64,000 nucleotides of DNA from Jiella mangrovi (GTDB lineage: Bacteria > Pseudomonadota > Alphaproteobacteria > Rhizobiales > Rhizobiaceae), in NCBI RefSeq assembly GCF_017815135.1, contig NZ_JAGJCF010000001.1, positions 372,001 to 436,000 of the forward strand, read 5' to 3'. Below are positions 1 to 8,494 of this stretch, piece after piece. Both the position numbers and the translations under genes were made by a program. Every line of letters begins with the position of its first letter. Position 1 is the stretch's first letter. The notes under the pieces are model-generated. The model was given only the letters and a program-made list of their open reading frames with translations. It made no database searches and was not told the origin of the DNA.

Positions 1-603
1 CGCACCTTCCAGAACATCCGCCTGTTCGGTGGCATGACCGCGCTCGAAAACCTTCTGGTCGCCCAGCACAACAAGCTGATGCGGGCGTCCAACTACACGA
101 TCGGCGGGCTCTTGGGTCTGCCCGGCTATCGCCGGGCGGCCGCGGCTGCCAAGGAGATGGCGGTCGAATGGCTGCGCCGGGTCGATCTACTCGACCGGGC
201 CGACGATCCGGCAGCTGATCTGCCCTATGGCGATCAACGGCGGCTGGAAATTGCCCGCGCGCTCTGCACCAATCCGGTGCTCCTGTGTCTCGACGAGCCG
301 GCGGCGGGTCTCAACCCGCGCGAATCGGCCGAACTCAACGGGCTCTTGCGGTCGATCCGCGACGATCATGGCGTCTCCGTGCTGCTGATCGAGCACGACA
401 TGGGCGTCGTCATGGGAATTTCCGACCACATCGTCGTTCTCGACTACGGCAAGAAGATTTCCGACGGGACAGCATCCGAGGTTCGCAGCGATCCGAAGGT
501 CATCGCGGCCTATCTCGGCGTCGACGACGAGGAGGTCGAGGAGGTCGAGCGGGATCTCGAAGTGACGAGCGGCGCGACGGGCGCCGAAGGAGGCGCCCGG
601 TGA
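1..603 (+). CDS. livG: Branched-chain amino acid ABC transporter ATP-binding protein LivG (5' truncated by window edge)
   Basis: Cytoplasmic ATPase of a HAAT-family branched-chain amino acid importer. The frame is open from base 1 and begins at the Q-loop (RTFQNIRLF), so the start codon and Walker A lie outside the window; 200 codons remain. Visible are a signature of the form YGDQRRLEIARAL, Walker B CLDEPAAGLNP and the switch histidine in LLIEHDMG. The C-terminus carries an acidic tail (DDEEVEEVE) beyond the usual core. The stop TGA (601-603) overlaps the GTG start of livF, so the two ATPases are translationally coupled. The family is clear; substrate specificity within the HAAT family is inferred. 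Confidence 0.93.
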   Translation, partial: RTFQNIRLFGGMTALENLLVAQHNKLMRASNYTIGGLLGLPGYRRAAAAAKEMAVEWLRRVDLLDRADDPAADLPYGDQRRLEIARALCTNPVLLCLDEPAAGLNPRESAELNGLLRSIRDDHGVSVLLIEHDMGVVMGISDHIVVLDYGKKISDGTASEVRSDPKVIAAYLGVDDEEVEEVERDLEVTSGATGAEGGAR

Positions 604-1358
604 GCGCGGTGGAAACGAGCAAAACCCAGCCTGGCGGTGAGCCACTGCTCGCGGTTCACGGCGTCGAGACCTTCTACGGCAAGATCCAGGCCCTGCGCGG
701 CGTCGACATCGAGGTCCATCGCGGCGAGATCGTCACGCTGATCGGCGCCAACGGCGCCGGCAAGTCGACCCTGATGATGACGATCTGCGGAAATCCGCAG
801 GCCCGGTCCGGCCAGATCGTCTACAATGGGACGGACATCACCAATCTGCCGACCCATGACATCATGTCGATGTCGATCGCCCAGTCGCCGGAGGGCCGCC
901 GCGTCTTTCCGCGCATGACGGTGATGGAAAACCTGCAGATGGGCGCGATCCTCGAGGATGAAGGCTATTTCGAGGACGATCTGCGCAAGGTGTTCGAGCT
1001 GTTCCCGCGGCTGAAGGAACGTCAGGGCCAGCGCGGCGGTACGCTTTCCGGCGGTGAGCAGCAAATGCTGGCGATCGGCCGCGCGCTGATGAGCCGGCCG
1101 AAGCTCCTGCTCCTCGACGAGCCCTCGCTCGGTCTCGCGCCACTCGTCGTCAAGCAGATCTTCGAGGTGATCCGCGAGCTCAATGCCAACGAAGGCCTCA
1201 CCGTCTTCCTCGTCGAGCAGAACGCCTTCCACGCCCTTCGCCTCGCCCATCGCGGCTATGTGATGGTCAACGGGTCGATCACCATGGCCGGCACCGGGCG
1301 GGAGCTTCTCGCCAGGGAAGAGGTGCGCAGCGCCTATCTCGAAGGGGGAGCGCACTGA
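600..1358 (+). CDS. livF: Branched-chain amino acid ABC transporter ATP-binding protein LivF
   Basis: Second ATPase of the Liv importer, 252 aa, the usual LivF length. The same frame is open upstream inside livG, but the GTG at 600 is chosen because it overlaps the livG stop and places the conserved domain start (LLAVHGVETFYGKIQAL) about 15 residues in. Walker A GANGAGKST, signature LSGGEQQMLAIGRAL, Walker B LLLLDEPSLGLAP and the switch VFLVEQNA are all present. It should pair with LivG on the cytoplasmic face of the LivHM permeases, which must be encoded upstream of this window. The next gene starts one base after its stop. Confidence 0.95.
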   Translation: MSAVETSKTQPGGEPLLAVHGVETFYGKIQALRGVDIEVHRGEIVTLIGANGAGKSTLMMTICGNPQARSGQIVYNGTDITNLPTHDIMSMSIAQSPEGRRVFPRMTVMENLQMGAILEDEGYFEDDLRKVFELFPRLKERQGQRGGTLSGGEQQMLAIGRALMSRPKLLLLDEPSLGLAPLVVKQIFEVIRELNANEGLTVFLVEQNAFHALRLAHRGYVMVNGSITMAGTGRELLAREEVRSAYLEGGAH

Positions 1359-1359
1359 C

Positions 1360-1713
1360 ATGACGCCGGAAATGGGCATCATCTGGGAAGTCTCGTTCTG
1401 GGAATTCCTGTTCGTAACCGTGATCCTCGGCGGCGGCGGCGCCTGGATGATCGGCCGATCGACCGCGCTGACCTGGAGCGGGTGGGGTCTTCTCGCGTTT
1501 TACGTGGCGCTTCTGGCGATCGCCGTGCGTTTCATTCATTTCAGCCTGTTCAACGGGACGTTCCTCTTGCCGGTCTCGACCTTCGGCACCGGCCTATACT
1601 ACGGTATCGTGGATTTCATCGTCCTGTTTGCCATCGCCGCGGCCGGCCGGATCTTTGTCAGGAACCGGCAGATGGCACTGCAATACGGCTTTCTCGGCCG
1701 GGCGGATGTTTAA
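1360..1713 (+). CDS. Small integral membrane protein, DUF6867 type, in the liv operon
   Basis: A 117-residue protein with three hydrophobic segments (roughly residues 14-30, 40-60 and 82-100), so probably a small inner-membrane protein. It starts one base after the livF stop and lies before the livJ-type binding protein. I recognise it as the DUF6867 kind of protein that sits at this place in liv operons of Rhizobiales. No catalytic motif is visible and its function is unknown; the position suggests an accessory role in the importer. The ATG is the first in frame. Confidence 0.8.
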   Translation: MTPEMGIIWEVSFWEFLFVTVILGGGGAWMIGRSTALTWSGWGLLAFYVALLAIAVRFIHFSLFNGTFLLPVSTFGTGLYYGIVDFIVLFAIAAAGRIFVRNRQMALQYGFLGRADV

Positions 1714-1854
1714 GCCGCGAGAAAAGCTTGCGAAATTGGCCGGTTCCGCTTCCATGACGGAAGATTCCGGGCTTTAATCCCCGTCAGGTAGGGGGAGGTC
1801 GCTACCTGGTGCGGCGGGTTCGCCGCAATTTTGTTCAACACAGGGAAGGTTCGT

Positions 1855-2973
1855 ATGAAGAAGGCACTTCTTACAGGCGCAGCGCTCAATCTCGTTTTCG
1901 CGAGCGCGGCCTTTGCCGACATCACGATCGGCGTCGCCGGTCCGATGACCGGTCAGTATGCAAGCTTCGGCGAACAGCTGAAGATCGGCGCCGAGCAGGC
2001 CGTCGCGGACATCAACGCCAAGGGCGGCGTGAACGGCGAAATGCTCAAGCTCTCCGTCGGCGACGACGCTTGCGATCCCAAGCAGGCCGTTGCCGTCGCC
2101 AACCAGTTCGCTTCCGAGGGTGTTCCCTTTGTGGCGGGTCACTTCTGCTCGGGCTCCTCGATCCCGGCCAGCCAGGTCTATGCCGACGAGCAGATCGTCG
2201 AGATTTCGCCGGCTTCGACCAACCCGGACTTCACCGACAAGCGCCCGGGCGACGGCATCTTCCGCGTCTGCGGTCGTGACGACCAGCAGGGCGAGGTTGC
2301 GGCGAAGTACATCGCCGACAACTTCAAAGACAAGAAGATCGCGATCATCAACGACAAGACCGCCTATGGCGCCGGCCTTGCCAATGAGACCGAGAAGAAC
2401 CTGAAGGCCGACGGCATGGAGCCGGCGCTGGTCGAATCCTACACGGCCGGCGAGAAGGACTACACCGCCCTCGTCACCAAGATGAAGCAGGCGGGCATCG
2501 ACCTCGTCTATATCGGCGGCTACCACACCGAAGCCGGCCTGATGGCGCGCCAGATGCGCGAGCAGGGCATGAAAACCGTCATCATGTCCGGCGACGCGCT
2601 GGTCACCGACGAGTACTGGGCGATCACCGGCGACGCCGGCGAAGGCACGCTGATGACCTTCTCGCCCGATCCGCGCAAGAACGAGGCCGCCAAGCCCGTC
2701 GTCGAGGAACTGGAGAAGAAGGGCGAGACGGCCGAAGGCTACGTCCTCTACACCTACGCCGCGATCCAGGCCTGGGCGGACGCGGCCGAAGAAGCCAAGT
2801 CGACCGATTACGACAAGGTCGTCGAAGCGCTCAACTCCGGCACCTTCAACACCGTCATCGGCGACCTGAAGTTCGATTCCAAGGGTGACGTCACCCTGCC
2901 GGGCTACGTCGTCTACGAGTGGAAGGGCGGCAAGTACGACTACGTCGACAGCGCCGACGCCGGCTCGAAGTAA
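1855..2973 (+). CDS. livJ: Branched-chain amino acid ABC transporter substrate-binding protein
   Basis: Periplasmic Leu/Ile/Val-type binding protein, 372 aa. ATG 1855 is preferred over the in-frame ATG 1831 because GGGAAGG lies just upstream and translation then begins directly with a signal peptide (MKKALLTG...ASAAFA, cleavage near residue 22). The mature part opens with the family pattern DITIGVAGPMTGQYASFG, followed by type-1 periplasmic fold landmarks (KGGVNGE, DKTAYGAGL, YIGGYHTEAGLMARQM). It is the last gene of the liv operon; a 141-base gap separates it from the DUF6867 gene and two hairpins follow it. The exact ligand (Leu/Ile/Val versus other amino acids) cannot be read from the sequence. 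Confidence 0.93.
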   Translation: MKKALLTGAALNLVFASAAFADITIGVAGPMTGQYASFGEQLKIGAEQAVADINAKGGVNGEMLKLSVGDDACDPKQAVAVANQFASEGVPFVAGHFCSGSSIPASQVYADEQIVEISPASTNPDFTDKRPGDGIFRVCGRDDQQGEVAAKYIADNFKDKKIAIINDKTAYGAGLANETEKNLKADGMEPALVESYTAGEKDYTALVTKMKQAGIDLVYIGGYHTEAGLMARQMREQGMKTVIMSGDALVTDEYWAITGDAGEGTLMTFSPDPRKNEAAKPVVEELEKKGETAEGYVLYTYAAIQAWADAAEEAKSTDYDKVVEALNSGTFNTVIGDLKFDSKGDVTLPGYVVYEWKGGKYDYVDSADAGSK

Positions 2974-3003
2974 CGGATCGGGCCGAAAGGGCCGACGATC
3001 CTG

Positions 3004-3084
3004 GCGAAGCCGGCTCTTCCGGCTTCGCATCGACCCGAACCTCATGAAAACGGGCCGCCGTCGCGCAGACGCGGCCCTTTTTTT
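3004..3084 (+). terminator. Tandem hairpins ending the liv operon
   Basis: Two hairpins follow livJ. The first has 10-bp arms (3004-3013 and 3019-3028) with a 5-nt loop. The second has arms GGGCCGC (3052-3058) and GCGGCCC (3071-3077) followed directly by seven T (3078-3084), a standard intrinsic terminator on the plus strand. Confidence 0.8.
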
Positions 3085-3238
3085 GCAGCATCGATCCGAA
3101 AATCGGAATCGATTTGCGGAAAGCACGATGCGAAGACTCAAAAAGTTTGAGCGCCCTTTGTGCGTCCGTTCAGTGGACTCAACGCGATCCTCGAAGCCCG
3201 GCCACGACTTGGTCGAGAAGGCGCACCATTCAACGCTT

Positions 3239-3336
3239 CGTCATTCTCGGGCCCCGTTCCGAGATTCCAAAAACGTTTGATACAATAGAAGCTTAATCGG
3301 CGCACTGGATGCTCGGGACGGGGGCCGAGCATGACG
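3239..3336. repeat. Long imperfect palindrome in the livJ-marR gap
   Basis: Two 25-base arms (3239-3263 and 3312-3336) are reverse complements with three mismatches, separated by 48 bases. The outer edge reads CGTCATTCTCGG, close to the edge of the repeat units near 54.5-55.2 kb (CGTCATCCTCG), so it is probably a relative of the same dispersed family. It lies between convergent genes. Apart from this and the terminators, 2974-3501 shows no gene. Confidence 0.6.
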
Positions 3337-3501
3337 AGCGCGATGCAAGCGGACGCCTAATCTCGAAGTGTCAGGCACTCGATATGCGCCGTTCAACGAG
3401 ACTGGCGTGCAAACTGGCGTCCATTCGAACGCACGGGCTCTCAGTGCGACGCGCTGGCGTTTCCGCCCTTTAAGCGTGTCCCACCGCCCGCGAACATCGC
3501 C

Positions 3502-3948
3502 TCAGTGACTGATTGCCCTGTCGAGCCCGGTCAGGCCGGCTTCGAGGCCGCTCCGCTCGGCTTCGGACAGACTGCCCAGCACGGCTGATTCCGCCTCGAC
3601 GATCTTCGGCAGAAGATTCGCGAGCGCCGTCCGGCCCGCCCCGGTCAGCGTCAGATACTCAAAGCGCCGGTCCGACGTTGCGCGCTCGCGCTCGACCCAG
3701 CCACGCTGGTCGAGGGACGCGACGGCCCTGCTGACCTTGGTCTTGTCCATGGCGGTCAACTCGACGATGTGGGTCGAGGTCAATCTCGACCGATCACCCC
3801 CCAGCGCCAGCAGCACCGCGAATTCGGGGGATGTCAGGCCCTGCTCGCGCTTGTGGACGCGGGACGTCACACGTCCGAGTGCGGTCGCGGCTCGAATCAG
3901 CCGGTTGGAAACAAGAACTGGGTGATCTTCATCATTCAGGCCCTTCAT
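3502..3948 (-). CDS. MarR-family transcriptional regulator
   Basis: A 148-residue winged helix-turn-helix protein with MarR layout: N-terminal dimerisation helix (residues 13-35), HTH around LTSTHIVELTAMDKTKVSRAVASL, a wing with the family D-R signature (ATSDRRFEYLTLTGAGR), and C-terminal dimerisation helices. MarR proteins usually bind palindromes near their own promoter and are released by small phenolic or oxidant ligands; no ligand can be inferred. It is divergent from acpXL with a 374-base gap. No convincing operator or sigma-70 promoter stands out there. Confidence 0.88.
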   Translation of the reverse strand: MKGLNDEDHPVLVSNRLIRAATALGRVTSRVHKREQGLTSPEFAVLLALGGDRSRLTSTHIVELTAMDKTKVSRAVASLDQRGWVERERATSDRRFEYLTLTGAGRTALANLLPKIVEAESAVLGSLSEAERSGLEAGLTGLDRAISH

Positions 3949-4322
3949 GATCTGGCCCCTTGGTTGAGACTAATCATTGGTTCATCGAAACATTCTGTTT
4001 GCCGGATACATTCACGACTGCCCGGTACTCTCGCTTTTACGTGTTGCCTTGTTTGACAGTGGCGCGCACAAGCGAGAATGGTAGAGTCGTAACTAAACGC
4101 AACTTCAGCTTGGCTCGGTTTCCGGTAACTTGCAAGTCGTGACGGTTGAAATCTTACGTTTATATCAGGATTATCCGGCACGGAAGAAACGGAGGCCGCG
4201 CTCGAAGCCCGTGGCGCAATCGCCGCTGCCCGGCGCAAATGTCGAACACGCTTTGCTTTTCGCGCGCCTTTTCCCTATAGCATCGCGCCAATCCCATCAG
4301 ACCAGCGCATAAGGATAGGTCA
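3949..4322. other. Divergent promoter region, marR / acpXL
   Basis: No gene is supported here. Both flanking genes read outward, so the region should hold both promoters. It is more AT-rich than its surroundings. A TTGACA hexamer lies at 4053-4058, but no good -10 box is at the right distance. An AAGGAT ribosome-binding sequence precedes the acpXL start. Confidence 0.4.
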
Positions 4323-4607
4323 TTGTCCTCAACATTCGACCGGGTCGCGGACATCATTGCCGAGACGAGCGAGATCAACCGCGACGAAATCACCCCCGAG
4401 AGCCACACCATCGAGGACCTCGGCATCGATTCCCTCGATTTCCTCGACATCGTCTTTGCGATCGACAAGGAATTCGGCATCAAGATCCCCCTGGAGAAAT
4501 GGACCCAGGAGGTCAATGAGGGGCAGGTCCCGACCGAGGAATACTTCGTCCTCAAGAATTTGTGCGCCAAGATCGACGAATTGCGGGCGGCGAAAGCGGC
4601 CGGCTGA
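4323..4607 (+). CDS. acpXL: Acyl carrier protein AcpXL for very-long-chain lipid A fatty acid
   Basis: Specialised acyl carrier of 94 aa that carries the 27-hydroxy-C28 type acyl chain to LpxXL. The 4'-phosphopantetheine site is the Ser of GIDSLDF (S37). The protein is longer than housekeeping AcpP (about 78 aa) and has the AcpXL-type segment [15 protein letters not shown]. The start is a TTG at 4323, supported by AAGGATAGG a few bases upstream; no ATG lies in frame before the conserved region. It is first in a same-strand cluster with two ketoacyl synthases, a dehydrogenase and lpxXL, which fixes its identity. TTG is an unusual start and may lower translation. Confidence 0.92.
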   Translation: MSSTFDRVADIIAETSEINRDEITPESHTIEDLGIDSLDFLDIVFAIDKEFGIKIPLEKWTQEVNEGQVPTEEYFVLKNLCAKIDELRAAKAAG

Positions 4608-4831
4608 GCCGGTTCTTGCCAAACCGAGGATAAGGTGGTGTCCGTCCCAGGATCGCAGGTCGACAGGCCCATCTCGTCTGTGCAAGGCCCCTTGCCTTTG
4701 ACGGCTCACGCCGCATGGGCAGGTCGCCTCCGTGTCAGGGCATGTGTTGCCGATTGCGTCGTGGTCGGCTCCGCAATAGACAGGCCCCTCGCCCGCCAGC
4801 TAGCAGGCATCGAGACCCATGGATTCAAGGC

Positions 4832-6043
4832 ATGACTGACGAGCCAAGGCACGTCCTGATCACCGGCATCGGCCTGGTCTCCTCGCTCGGCGAGGGCATC
4901 GGCGCGCATCTCGATTTCTTCGGGCGCGGCCCGGGGCTGCAGCCGAATATCAATTCGCAAGACTACGCGCCCTATTACGTTCACGGCCTGCCGCCGATCG
5001 ACTGGTCGAAGCAGATCCCCAAGCGGGGCGATCAAAGGCAGATGGAAACCTGGCAGAAGCTCGGCACCTATTCGGCCGGCCTTGCTCTCGAAGACGCCGG
5101 CATCCCGATGGACGAGACCGTGCGCGGCGAGATCGACATGATCGTCGCGGCCGGCGGCGGCGAACGCGACGCGGCGGTCGACGCGATGGTGATGGAGCGG
5201 GCCCGCGGCTCCAACGACGCCGGCGGCGTGATCAACGACACGCTCTCCACCGAGCTTCGCCCGACCCTCTTCCTCGCCCAGCTTTCCAATCTGCTCGCCG
5301 GCAACATCTCGATCGTCCATAAGGTCACCGGTTCCTCGCGCACCTTCATGGGCGAAGAGGCGGCCGGGATTTCGGCGCTTTATTCGGCAAGAGCGCGGAT
5401 CGCCTCCGGCCAGAGCGAGATCTGCCTTGTCGGCGGCGCGTTTTCCGCCGAGCGCAAGGATCTGATCCTCAATTTCGACCTTGCCGAGCTGATGCTCAGG
5501 GACGAGTGGCGGCCGGTCTTTGCCCGTTCGGGCGCCCATCAGGGCATCGCGGTCGGCAGCGTCGGCGCCTTCCTGGTGCTGGAATCGCCGGAGCACGCGG
5601 CCAAACGCTCGGCCAAAGCCTATGCCCGGCTGACCTCGGCGACCGGCGATCGCGGTCGGCGCGAGAGGGAAAGGACGTCTCAGCGCTTCGCCGATCTCCT
5701 GCCGAAGCTGTCGTCGTCGATGGACGAGGTCATGGTCCTGTCCGGCGCGACCGGGCTTTCCGATCTAGCCTCGATCGAGCGCGAGGTTCTGGCGCAGCGC
5801 CTTTCCGGCGCTCCGCTGCGCGCCTATGGTACGATGCTCGGCCATTCCTTCGAGGCGCAGATGCCGGCCGGCGTCGCGCTGGCTGCCGGCGCCCTGTCGC
5901 GCGGTATGGCGATCCCGCCTTTCGATACGGGCGAGGAAAAGCCGGCTTCGGCGGCGCCGCGCCAGGCTGTGGTCACCAGCATCGGCCATCTTCACGGCGA
6001 AGGCGTTTGCCTCGTCGAGGCGATCGAGGCGAGCCGGCCATGA
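4832..6043 (+). CDS. Beta-ketoacyl-ACP synthase-like subunit lacking the active-site Cys (FabF2XL type)
   Basis: Thiolase-fold protein of 403 aa in the acpXL cluster. The N-terminus (HVLITGIGLVSSLGEG) is typical of KAS II, but the nucleophile loop reads GSSRTFMGEEAAG instead of TACASG. By spacing to the following I-A-S-G motif, a Glu (about E176) sits where the catalytic Cys should be. The first catalytic HGT motif is also not recognisable, while a late GHSFEA matches the second His region. It is therefore probably not an independent condensing enzyme and may form a heterodimer with the next gene product, as chain-length factors do. ATG 4832 is chosen because the family start follows directly. 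Confidence 0.82.
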   Translation: MTDEPRHVLITGIGLVSSLGEGIGAHLDFFGRGPGLQPNINSQDYAPYYVHGLPPIDWSKQIPKRGDQRQMETWQKLGTYSAGLALEDAGIPMDETVRGEIDMIVAAGGGERDAAVDAMVMERARGSNDAGGVINDTLSTELRPTLFLAQLSNLLAGNISIVHKVTGSSRTFMGEEAAGISALYSARARIASGQSEICLVGGAFSAERKDLILNFDLAELMLRDEWRPVFARSGAHQGIAVGSVGAFLVLESPEHAAKRSAKAYARLTSATGDRGRRERERTSQRFADLLPKLSSSMDEVMVLSGATGLSDLASIEREVLAQRLSGAPLRAYGTMLGHSFEAQMPAGVALAAGALSRGMAIPPFDTGEEKPASAAPRQAVVTSIGHLHGEGVCLVEAIEASRP

Positions 6044-6107
6044 GGATCGTGACGCGCAGGCCAGACAGGCGCCGATCCTTGCGGCCCGACAACAGGAGCG
6101 TTTCCTC

Positions 6108-7394
6108 ATGAGCGCCAGCGACACCGACTTTCTCGGCCGTCCGGTCATCGCCGTCACCGGCCTCGGCATCGTCTCCTCCCTCGGCAAGGGCGTCGAGGCG
6201 AACTGGGAAGCTCTGACGGCCGGCCGTTCGGGCATCCACCGGATCGACCGGTTCCCGACCGATGGCCTTCGCACGACGATCTCCGGCAGCGTCGACTTCA
6301 TGGGCGAGATGGGCAGGACCTCGACGGGCCTGTCCTATGCCATGGCCGAAGCCGCAGGTTCCGAAGCCATCATCATGGCCGGGCTGAAGGACGATGATTT
6401 CGCCGGCCCGCTGTTTCTGGCCGCGCCGCCGGTCGAGATGGAATGGCAGCACCGGCTGCGGCTCGACAAGATGGACGGCGCCGAAATCGAGGAAGCCGGC
6501 TACGACCGGCTCCTGCAGATCGCCCGCAAGCATCCCGATCCGTCGATCTATCACCTCACCCAGTGCAGCCGGATCTCCGAGCTCCTCGCCGACCGGCTGG
6601 GCACGCGCGGCCTGCCGATCACCCTGTCGACGGCCTGTGCTTCGGGCGCCAGCGCCATTCAGCTCGGCGTCGAGGCGATCCGCCGGGGCGAGACGGAGCG
6701 GGCGATCACCATCGGCACAGACGGTTCGATCACCCAGGAATCCCTGATCCGCTTTTCGCTGCTTTCGGCGCTGTCGACCCAGAACGAGGTTCCGGAAAAG
6801 GCCTCAAAGCCCTTTTCGAAGGATCGCGACGGCTTCGTCATGGCCGAGGGCGCCGGCGCATTGGTGCTGGAATCCTACGCTGCCGCCAAGGCTCGCGGCG
6901 CGACGATCTACGGCCTCATCCTCGGCTGCGGCGAGCGCGCCGACGACTTTCACCGCACCCGCTCCAAGCCCGACGGCTCGCCGATCATCGCCGCGATCAA
7001 GGCCGGGCTCGCCGATGCGGGGCTCGAGCCGGACGGCATCGACTACATCAATGCCCATGGCACCTCGACGCCGGAAAACGACCGCATGGAAGCGATGGGC
7101 CTTGCCGCCGTCTTCGGCGACAGGCTGAAGGAGACGCCGATTTCCTCCAACAAGTCGATGATCGGCCACACGCTGACGGCGGCGGGCGCCATCGAGGCGG
7201 CGTTCTCAATCCTGTCGCTGAAGGACGGGCTCCTGCCGCCGACCATCAACCACACCAATCCGGACCCTGCCATCGAACTCGACGTCGTGCCGAACGAGGC
7301 GCGCCGCCAGGAGATCGGCGCGGTTCTTTCCAGTTCCTTCGGCTTTGGCGGGCAGAACGCCTGCCTCGTTCTCGGCCGCGCCCCAGGCGCCTGA
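6108..7394 (+). CDS. Beta-ketoacyl-ACP synthase (FabF1XL type), catalytically complete
   Basis: KAS II-like condensing enzyme, 428 aa, presumed to elongate the AcpXL-bound chain. It has the nucleophile Cys in STACASGAS (C177), the first His in NAHGTSTPEND and the second in SNKSMIGHTLTAAG. The frame stays open upstream, but ATG 6108 follows AACAGGAGC and immediately precedes the family N-terminus (VIAVTGLGIVSSLGKG). It begins 64 bases after the preceding KAS-like gene, so the two probably form one translational unit. An insertion after residue 90 (the region around PPVEMEWQHRL) is longer than in housekeeping FabF. Confidence 0.9.
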   Translation: MSASDTDFLGRPVIAVTGLGIVSSLGKGVEANWEALTAGRSGIHRIDRFPTDGLRTTISGSVDFMGEMGRTSTGLSYAMAEAAGSEAIIMAGLKDDDFAGPLFLAAPPVEMEWQHRLRLDKMDGAEIEEAGYDRLLQIARKHPDPSIYHLTQCSRISELLADRLGTRGLPITLSTACASGASAIQLGVEAIRRGETERAITIGTDGSITQESLIRFSLLSALSTQNEVPEKASKPFSKDRDGFVMAEGAGALVLESYAAAKARGATIYGLILGCGERADDFHRTRSKPDGSPIIAAIKAGLADAGLEPDGIDYINAHGTSTPENDRMEAMGLAAVFGDRLKETPISSNKSMIGHTLTAAGAIEAAFSILSLKDGLLPPTINHTNPDPAIELDVVPNEARRQEIGAVLSSSFGFGGQNACLVLGRAPGA

Positions 7395-7426
7395 GCGCAA
7401 AACTTCAAACCGTCAGGTTCAAACTC

Positions 7427-8494
7427 ATGCGCGCACTTCAGCTCTTCGGCGATCGCGATCTCCGCTCGGTCGACGTTGCCCCTCCCCCTGCACCGGAAGC
7501 CGGCGAGGTCACCGTCAGGATTTCCGCCGTCGCGCTGAACCACATCGACGTCTGGGGCTGGCGCGGCATGGCCTTCGCCAAGCGCAAGCTGCCGCTGACC
7601 GTCGGCGCCGAGGCTTCCGGCGTCGTCGAGGCGATCGGGCCTGGTGTCGCCAATGTCCTGCCTGGCCAGCTCGTCTCGATCTACGGCGCGCGCACCTGCG
7701 GCCTGTGTCACCAATGCCGGGCCGGCCGCGACAATCTGTGCGAAAATGTCGGCGGCGTGCACGGCTTTCACCTCGACGGCTTCGCACAGGAAAAGATCAA
7801 CCTGCCGGCCCGCCTGCTCGTCCCCGCGCCCCACGGCTGCGACGCGGTCGGCGCGGCGCTCGCCCCGGTGACCTTCGGCACGGTCGAGCACATGCTGTTC
7901 GACAACGCCAAACTCGAACCGGGCGAGACGATCCTCATCCATGCCGGCGGCTCCGGCATCGGCTCGGCGGCGATCCAGCTTGCCAAGCGCATGGGCTGCA
8001 CCGTCATCACGACTGTCGGCTCAGACGACAAGGCCGAGCGGGCGAAGGCACTCGGCGCCGATCACGTCATCAACTACCGGGTCGACCGCTTCGAGGGCGT
8101 CACCCGCAAGCTGACGAAGAAGAAGGGCGTCGACGTCGTCTTCGAACATGTCGGCGCCGACACATGGGCCGGCTCGATGCTGTGCCTGAAACGCGGCGGG
8201 CGGCTGGTCACCTGCGGTTCGACCTCGGGCGTCTCGACCCAGATGAACCTGATGCAGCTCTTCCAGCAGCAGCTGAAGCTCTTCGGTTCCTTCGGCTGCC
8301 GCATGGAAAACATGGCGAACGCCATGGAGAAGATGGCGCGGGGCCTCGTTCATCCGGTGATCGACACCGAGATCGGCTTCGACGGGATCGATCTCGCCTT
8401 GAAGCGCATGGAAGCGCGCGAGGTCTTCGGCAAGATCATCCTGCGCGTCGATGGCGATGGCGCCGGCAGCGGGGCGCCCGGCGCCGCCGCATGA
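7427..8494 (+). CDS. Zinc-dependent MDR-family alcohol dehydrogenase/enoyl reductase of the acpXL cluster
   Basis: Medium-chain dehydrogenase/reductase, 355 aa. It has an N-terminal GroES-like domain, a four-Cys structural zinc lobe (CGLCHQCRAGRDNLC) and a Rossmann NAD(P) motif (HAGGSGIGSAAIQLAKRMG). The matching gene in rhizobial clusters is called adh2XL and presumably handles an oxidoreduction in very-long-chain acyl synthesis; the exact reaction is not established from sequence. ATG 7427 lies after a short gap from the KAS gene and begins at the family start (MRALQLFG). The stop overlaps the lpxXL start (ATGA at 8491-8494). Confidence 0.88.
   Translation: MRALQLFGDRDLRSVDVAPPPAPEAGEVTVRISAVALNHIDVWGWRGMAFAKRKLPLTVGAEASGVVEAIGPGVANVLPGQLVSIYGARTCGLCHQCRAGRDNLCENVGGVHGFHLDGFAQEKINLPARLLVPAPHGCDAVGAALAPVTFGTVEHMLFDNAKLEPGETILIHAGGSGIGSAAIQLAKRMGCTVITTVGSDDKAERAKALGADHVINYRVDRFEGVTRKLTKKKGVDVVFEHVGADTWAGSMLCLKRGGRLVTCGSTSGVSTQMNLMQLFQQQLKLFGSFGCRMENMANAMEKMARGLVHPVIDTEIGFDGIDLALKRMEAREVFGKIILRVDGDGAGSGAPGAAA

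Noticed and set aside
1774-3141. 455-codon open frame antisense to livJ
   Set aside because: Shadow of a GC-rich gene on the other strand; no conserved motif, and it crosses the livJ terminators.
4608-4831. Remnant of fabZXL between acpXL and the ketosynthase gene
   Set aside because: None of the frames shows a hot-dog-fold dehydratase motif, so it is treated as absence rather than a pseudogene.
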